A stretch of 64,000 bases of DNA from NCBI GenBank assembly GCA_020740775.1, contig JAHEWK010000010.1, positions 1,736,001-1,800,000 on the forward strand, given 5' to 3'. Shown piece after piece: positions 59,221 through 64,000 of the stretch. The stretch comes from Ilyonectria destructans. Its lineage: Eukaryota > Ascomycota > Sordariomycetes > Hypocreales > Nectriaceae. The notes beneath the pieces were generated by a model. That model was given only the letters and a program-made list of their open reading frames with translations. It searched no databases and was not told the DNA's origin. The translations under genes were made by a program, and so were the position numbers. The first letter of the stretch is position 1, and each line of letters begins with the position of its first letter.

Positions 59221-60336
59221 CTCCCTGTTAGTTTTTTTTGCCCCTGAACCAAAGAGTCAGCGTCGCACGGAAAAGGCAACGCAGAGCCGCACGGCGGAAC
59301 GACATGAGACGAAACGGCGCGGGTGATATTGCTAGTTCGCCTTCATGCGTCGCCAATGAAGTCGCATTCTGCCGTTCCCCTGAGAAACACGACCACACAA
59401 CCGCAGCTGACAACGGAGGCGTCGTGGTGAAGCGGCCAATCACGGCGCGAGGCCCGCTGGGAGGCCACCGACTGTGAAACTGGTTTGCCCGGCCCAGGCT
59501 CCAATCGTGTTAGTGCGTCGGGCAGGTTTCTCTACGCGGCCTCTGTGAATGGCGGGGAGAAGGTGTTTCAACTTGTGTTCGTGGTGACAGCCACCCGCTA
59601 AACGGCACGAACATCCGGACTGAGCGTCTCCTGAACAGGTGAGCCCCTGGAATTGATCGGGTGTTGTTTTGCGCCCACGTTCGGATGGGCGCTGGGTTTA
59701 TTGTCAGCCCCCAAAAGCACTGCGATTCTTACGCCCCCAACCATTGACCATTCTTGTCTCGCCCGGTGGGTCCCGGCTAGCAGACCCGATATGACTGGTC
59801 ATCAGGCATTTTCTTTTGCTGGGCCATCTCCGGAGAGCTGCTATTCACGCTATAGGGTAGCCCGGGCCGTCGGGATTAATTCATCTCGTGTTCGTCCTTG
59901 AAACATCCGTCATTTATTTCTTGATGCTGTGTGACAAGTTGCGACTGATGCGCATTGCCGCCCAAGGAGACTTGTGTACCACTCGGCGTAATAATTGCGG
60001 ACAACTCGTTGCTGGGTTAATTCCGAGTAGTGTTCGAGTTGTACGAAATACAACTCACCTGTGCAGCATCCTCAGAGGGGTATTTCCATAACAAAACCTC
60101 ATTTTGACGATTCTTCATCATCAGTAATGCATTGCTAGTTGTCTTGCCCTAGATATCCGAATCACGTATTCATTTAGCAATGCTTATGATTCGCACCCAG
60201 ACGTCACATTAAATTAAAGCTATTCACGTATTCGAAACTAGTTGATTCAGCGAGGTAGAAACATGGTGAATAGATTCACTTGTTTCAACCGTCAGAGAAT
60301 ACTGTTAATCAAGACTTTCGCTAGCTTCTAAACTTG

Positions 60337-60342
60337 TATAAA
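60337..60342 (+). promoter_or_regulatory. TATA box of the 149-aa gene
   Basis: TATAAA 159 bp upstream of the ATG at 60501, followed by a CA/ACC-rich leader typical of expressed fungal genes. Confidence 0.45.
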
Positions 60343-60500
60343 GTTCGAGTACCAATCGGTAGGAATCAACACTCACCAACACTCAACATCCCACCACCCA
60401 ACAGCTCACAACCCAAACTTCATACATCGACTCATCGACACTTTCTGAACCAATAAAACAACCACCACCCAAACAGACATAACCCAAAATCCAAGCAAAA

Positions 60501-60950
60501 ATGTCTGACAACGGAAAGGACGGAAAGGACGACAAGCACCCGTTCGGGGATTACGACCCTGGAAAGGGTCCTGACCTTCTCCGCTTGAATGTCAAGCACC
60601 TCCCAAGTCTGGGACCCCAACCGAAGAGCGACATGGAGGCTGGCGTAACCGACATCCTCGGCAAGCTCAACCAGACCACCATCAACGCCCACACCGAATG
60701 GACAAAGGTTACGGAATCCGGGTGCATGCGCCTCTGGGCTGCAACCAAGAATGGAGGCGACGTCACCCTGACGCCTGTCGTCCGCAACCTCAAGAAATTT
60801 CTGAAGGAGCTGTTCGACCGGGAGTGTACCAGTGCCAGCGCCAGCATGGATTGCAAGGGAGTGGAGGTGTACTTCCTGTGGAAATCCGCTGGTGAGGTCG
60901 AACCCGACACGTGGACTCCTCCTTGCAAGGCGGAGGAGTCGGATGACTAA
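60501..60950 (+). CDS. Orphan small protein (149 aa)
   Basis: A single exon starting MSDNGKDGKDDKHPFGDYD. It has a charged, Gly/Asp-rich first 35 residues and then a compact domain with four Cys (CMRLW, ECTSAS, DCKGVE, PPCKAEE) and aromatic strands (VEVYFLWKS), ending in an acidic tail. There is no signal peptide or transmembrane segment, so it is probably intracellular. Support for its being real: a TATA box and a CAACAC-rich, ATG-free leader, a good AAAATGTC start context, and GC-rich coding sequence inside AT-rich flanks. I recognise no family; it may be lineage-specific. Confidence 0.6.
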   Translation: MSDNGKDGKDDKHPFGDYDPGKGPDLLRLNVKHLPSLGPQPKSDMEAGVTDILGKLNQTTINAHTEWTKVTESGCMRLWAATKNGGDVTLTPVVRNLKKFLKELFDRECTSASASMDCKGVEVYFLWKSAGEVEPDTWTPPCKAEESDD

Positions 60951-61746
60951 AACGAGCGCGGTGATATCATCGCAAATGATGGTTTGAGACTCTGGAGGCA
61001 ACACCTATAGAGTAGTAATGATTGGTAAATGGGTTCAATAGAATCAGAGCCCAGAACGGTGGATTCGAAAACAAACATTTACCAACAACCGATATTAAGT
61101 ATCCCTGCCTAATCAACGTGTGCATGTAAACCAGTGCATATACTTTCCATGTCAATCTGACCTCCTGTCACAGAGCGCAGAGTTGTCTATTAAACACCTG
61201 ACTTCCCTGGGAATGAATCTGATTTTCAACCATCTCGGCTGTGTAATATCAATCTATCGGTGCGCATATAAAGCATGATATATTGTGATAGATTGTGTTG
61301 AACTGGCTTCGTATTTAATTGCTACTATTAAACCAGAGGTGAGAGCCTTGGCGCTGGTAGTACCTCTCTTATGCCGCTGTGTCTGATGCTCGTAGGGATG
61401 CTCGCTCTTGTAAGACCAATATGCTAAGTCTGAAGCTATCCTGCGTATGTAGATTCGGGCATGGAATCGCCGACGCTCTGAATTACAACCGACTGTAGGG
61501 ACGATATGAGGCTCCAACTCTCGACCCATCTGAGAGGGTGGTGGGCGGTCCATATTGAAGTGGAGGAGTTGGTGACAATATCATCAGAGTGCTGGAGACA
61601 TTACTGCCATACCTCCTCTCCGGTGACGTAGCAAGGATTGTGCAGCTGCCAGTGGCCATCACTCCCGAGATCCAGCAATCTGAGGACCTGCCAGAGCTTT
61701 CTGGAAGTAGATTTCGCTGCTCTGAAGTGTTTGCCGAAGATGGATC
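60951..61746. other. Convergent 3' intergenic region
   Basis: About 0.8 kb, AT-rich between the 149-aa gene and the C2H2/SANT gene. No convincing coding frame. Confidence 0.5.
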
Positions 61747-63000
61747 TTATCTCCTGCCTTGGCGGATGGTCGATGGCTGAGGGGGGTCCGGCCGCTTCTC
61801 GCCTCTGGCTCGTTTCCCGTCTGCTACTTGCACGATGGTCTCCCATTCGGTCTTACCTTGGTCCTTCTGTCGTACAAAGAAGTTCTTGACCTATCACACT
61901 ATTAGCAGCGGTCAATAATCCACACACGCACTCAACATACCATCACTGCCGTCTTGGATCCCATGTGAGCCGCAATAGCTGTCCAGTCCGACCCAAACGC
62001 CCGCAAGAGATGTGGGAAGTCATTAGATTCAGAAACACTCCAGTAGGCTGAGGCTTTAGTTGGTGGTGTCCCTTCTAGTTGTGGCTGAGCCAAGTTAAAC
62101 GAAGTTTTAGCTGGCAGGGGTAGAGGTTCCGGCTGCTCGGGAAGGATTAAAGTGGCATGCTCAGCGTCAGAAGGGAACTCTCGGGATCCCGAACTGTGTG
62201 GAGTGACTAGCCATCCAGGCGTATCTGCAAAATTCTTTCCAGCCTCATGGTTCTCCTCGATTTCGGGCTCCGTCGGCCGTTTTCGAGGAATCCTTTGGGG
62301 GACTTGGCTCGCAGTAGGGGCAGTGTGTAGTTTTCTTTCATGATTCCGAAGCTGCTTTAGTGAAGTAGAGCCAATTTGGTCATAAGAGCAGCCAATCTTT
62401 GGGCATTTCAAGCGGCCCTGATGTCGCGCCTCATGATCCTTCAAGCGGTTCGCAGACGCGTAACCAACTACTGATCTTTCGCAGCCGCGGATATCACACA
62501 CGAATGCAGATGGCCCAAACTCTTCTTTGAATACTGCCAACTCTTCCTGAGATAGCCTGGAAGAACTACTTTGGGCCAAAATTTGAATAACGCCTTTGTG
62601 ATACGCTTGAAGGATTAAAGGGAATAGTGTCGGATCTAGGACGGGTGGAGACATTTCTATAATGATGAGCAAGGGGACTAGTCGTTCGCTGGAATCGAAT
62701 TCTTACCGGTTGAAGAGCCATTGGGTCTGCTAAAATACGAAATGCAGTTGACGAGACTGTATGCGACAGGAAAACTCTTGAGATATTGCAGGCGACTGTC
62801 CTGATTGTCGGTCCCGACGCTCAAGATGTCCCCACTCCTTGTTTCCGCAAGTCGGTTGTGCTCATGGCACAAGTCCAGAAGCCATTGTACGACCAGGGAT
62901 GTCTGAGAATTCTCATCTATTTGAGATTCATCCAAGTACTCTAGTAGGTGTTCAACCCAGTGTTCGTTGGCGTATGGAAGCAGACCATGAAATCCTCGGC
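61747..63000 (-). pseudogene. C2H2 zinc-finger / SANT protein, 5' end not found (possible gene fragment)
   Basis: Three coding blocks splice well: 61747..61890, 61941..62656 and 62707..~63000 (the upper limit is an ATAG acceptor). The reading frame in the last block has no ATG and meets a stop just upstream, so either an upstream exon is missed or the gene is 5'-truncated. Content, N to C: a helical region (LLPYANEHWVEHLLEYLD) like the C-terminal part of fungal NACHT/HET-associated proteins; two C2H2-like fingers (FVCDIRGCERSVVGYASANR...HEARH and LKCPKIGCSYDQ...HERKLH); a Pro/Glu-rich linker; and a SANT/Myb-like domain (FGSDWTAIAAHMGSKTAVMV then KNFFVRQKDQGKTEWE) crossing the last intron. It ends in a basic tail. 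It is head-to-head with the SNF2-like gene, whose start at 63031 leaves little room for more exons. Confidence 0.6.
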
Positions 63001-63030
63001 CTATGCCGCCTCCTTTTAAGACTTCACCTC

Positions 63031-64000
63031 ATGGCCATAATGAATTCTAATCCAGCCAGGAAACGACGACTCAATGATGCAGGGCAATTCATTGAAACGC
63101 ACGATTCGACGACAAGGGCATCGCACTACCACCGCCCGGGATGTTGTCCAACGACAGCACCGACAGTGAACCCCCCATCCCTGGATGTTGAAGGATATGC
63201 TGGAAGCTTCCGGGGCTTTGCAGAATCCCACGGCAACAATATGTATTCAACAAATGGAGACCCGTCCCTTGCGAGGACCTGTGTCTCAGGCCGCGATTTT
63301 CGAAACCCCGTCATGTTGGACGGTGCACATGCAAGTTCTCCTCAGCATTTCCACTTATGCAACAAGATCTGTTTGTTTTGGAACTGTATGAAAAAGTCCC
63401 CCAATCCTTCTTACAACACATGGGTTGACATGAAAAGTTGACTTCGTTCATCGCATGTACTATGATTGACACCGGCAATAAACACCCGTGCCCAGCAAGA
63501 ACGCCACTGAGGCTGGGAAACAATGGCACCTTATATCCTTCACATTTCGACCCTACCCGAGACCAAATATATGGTACACTGGAACCCCGTGATATCCAGT
63601 TGCTGGAATTATTCAGCCGCGAGGAAATTGAATTTGAGCTTATGTGGATGGCATGCACTATCGATGGAAAGAAAGCTGAGGTCTGGGTCACTCTTTATGG
63701 GCCTCAAGATATTGCTGCGGATCTCAGCGACCTTTTCCAAACCCTTGGGCTGTACTTGCAGGATCCAGTACATGCGCTAAGAGATGCACCGTACTTCAAT
63801 CCACAGCGCTTCTTCAATAGGCCGGATATCAGAACCACTGACTTCCAGGCTGTCACTCTAACTCACCCACAGATATCAACGGCGAAGGATGAGGATATAG
63901 TGGCCACAGACGTGCTGAACAGTTTCATTTCTTTGGACACATTAGATGAAACACATGCGTCGTCTCATGTCTTAACTGAATTGAAGAGGTCGGAGGATAG
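63031..64000 (+). CDS. Probable SNF2-family DNA-dependent ATPase, N-terminal part (3' truncated by window edge)
   Basis: Model join(63031..63385, 63496..>64000), about 286 residues visible. Exon 1 (MAIMNSNPARKRRLND...) has a basic nuclear-localisation-like KRR and then low-complexity sequence. The donor AACT|GTATGA and acceptor GCCCAG|CA keep the frame. Exon 2 carries a pattern I associate with the N-terminal domain of fungal Rad5/HLTF-like SNF2 proteins: PSHFDPTRDQIYGTLEPRD, then VTLYGPQDIAADLSDLF and LYLQDPVHALRDAPYFNPQ. The helicase motifs themselves would lie beyond the window, so the call is an inference from this region. Without the intron an alternative start is the ATG at 63462. Such proteins remodel chromatin or act in DNA repair. 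Confidence 0.5.

Larger units (their letters stand above)
58812..60500. other. Divergent intergenic region, becoming AT-rich
   Basis: 1.7 kb. The left half is ordinary promoter-like sequence; 60080-60340 is clearly AT-richer. No recognised gene. Confidence 0.5.

Noticed and set aside
63010..63240. Extra upstream exon of the C2H2/SANT gene on the minus strand
   Set aside because: A protein-like stretch exists, but joining it needs an intron of under 40 bp and the phase does not match.
1..64000. CRISPR arrays, rRNA, intact transposons or LTRs
   Set aside because: No repeat-spacer structure, no rRNA-like sequence and no transposase, reverse transcriptase or terminal repeats were recognised by eye.

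Overview
This window is nuclear DNA from a filamentous ascomycete (Pezizomycotina, most likely a Sordariomycete). The genes are split by many short introns of about 50-110 bp with GT-AG borders and CTAAC/CTGAC branch-like motifs. Intergenic spaces are long (up to 3.3 kb) and there are no operons. The gene content is typically fungal: an ApsB/Mto1-type spindle-pole/MTOC protein, a psi-factor oxygenase, a CAP10/GT90 transferase, a Zn2Cys6 regulator and a large NLR-like protein. I cannot name the species. I recognised no tRNA, rRNA, CRISPR array or intact transposon. All exon borders are read by eye.

Left part (1-14.6 kb): the 3' end of a Cys-rich zinc-binding protein gene runs into the left edge. 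It is followed by a tentative small gene, a DUF1993 protein, a DUF1479 Fe/2OG-type oxygenase-like protein with a possible mitochondrial presequence, the long coiled-coil protein ApsB, a 73-aa hydrophilic protein and a four-pass membrane protein. From 985 to 21.3 kb every gene lies on the minus strand.

Middle part (16-45 kb): arginase, a type II (plant-peroxisomal-like) citrate synthase, a GT90 glycosyltransferase and mitochondrial transcription factor 1. Then comes an AT-richer pocket with an F-box-like family protein, followed by a Vps4 AAA ATPase head-to-head with prefoldin subunit 6, an unknown helical protein, an AMSH-type JAMM deubiquitinase (Vps4 and AMSH both act at ESCRT/endosomes) and a fatty-acid oxygenase of the Ppo family. 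The P450 half of that oxygenase lacks the heme-thiolate cysteine, as in 10R-dioxygenase (PpoC).

Right part (46-64 kb): a 2,125-aa STAND/NACHT-like NTPase with a very long helical TPR-like tail broken by two Thr-rich inserts; a Zn2Cys6 transcription factor directly upstream of an intracellular GH43 beta-xylosidase whose promoter has XlnR/Xyr1-type and CreA-type sites; a small secreted protein; and an orphan 149-aa protein in AT-rich surroundings. At the edge is a C2H2/SANT protein gene with no visible start, head-to-head with the 5' part of a probable SNF2-family ATPase gene that runs off the window.

The strongest candidates for something little described are the STAND protein, the truncated C2H2/SANT fragment, and the small xylan-utilisation pair with its own regulator.
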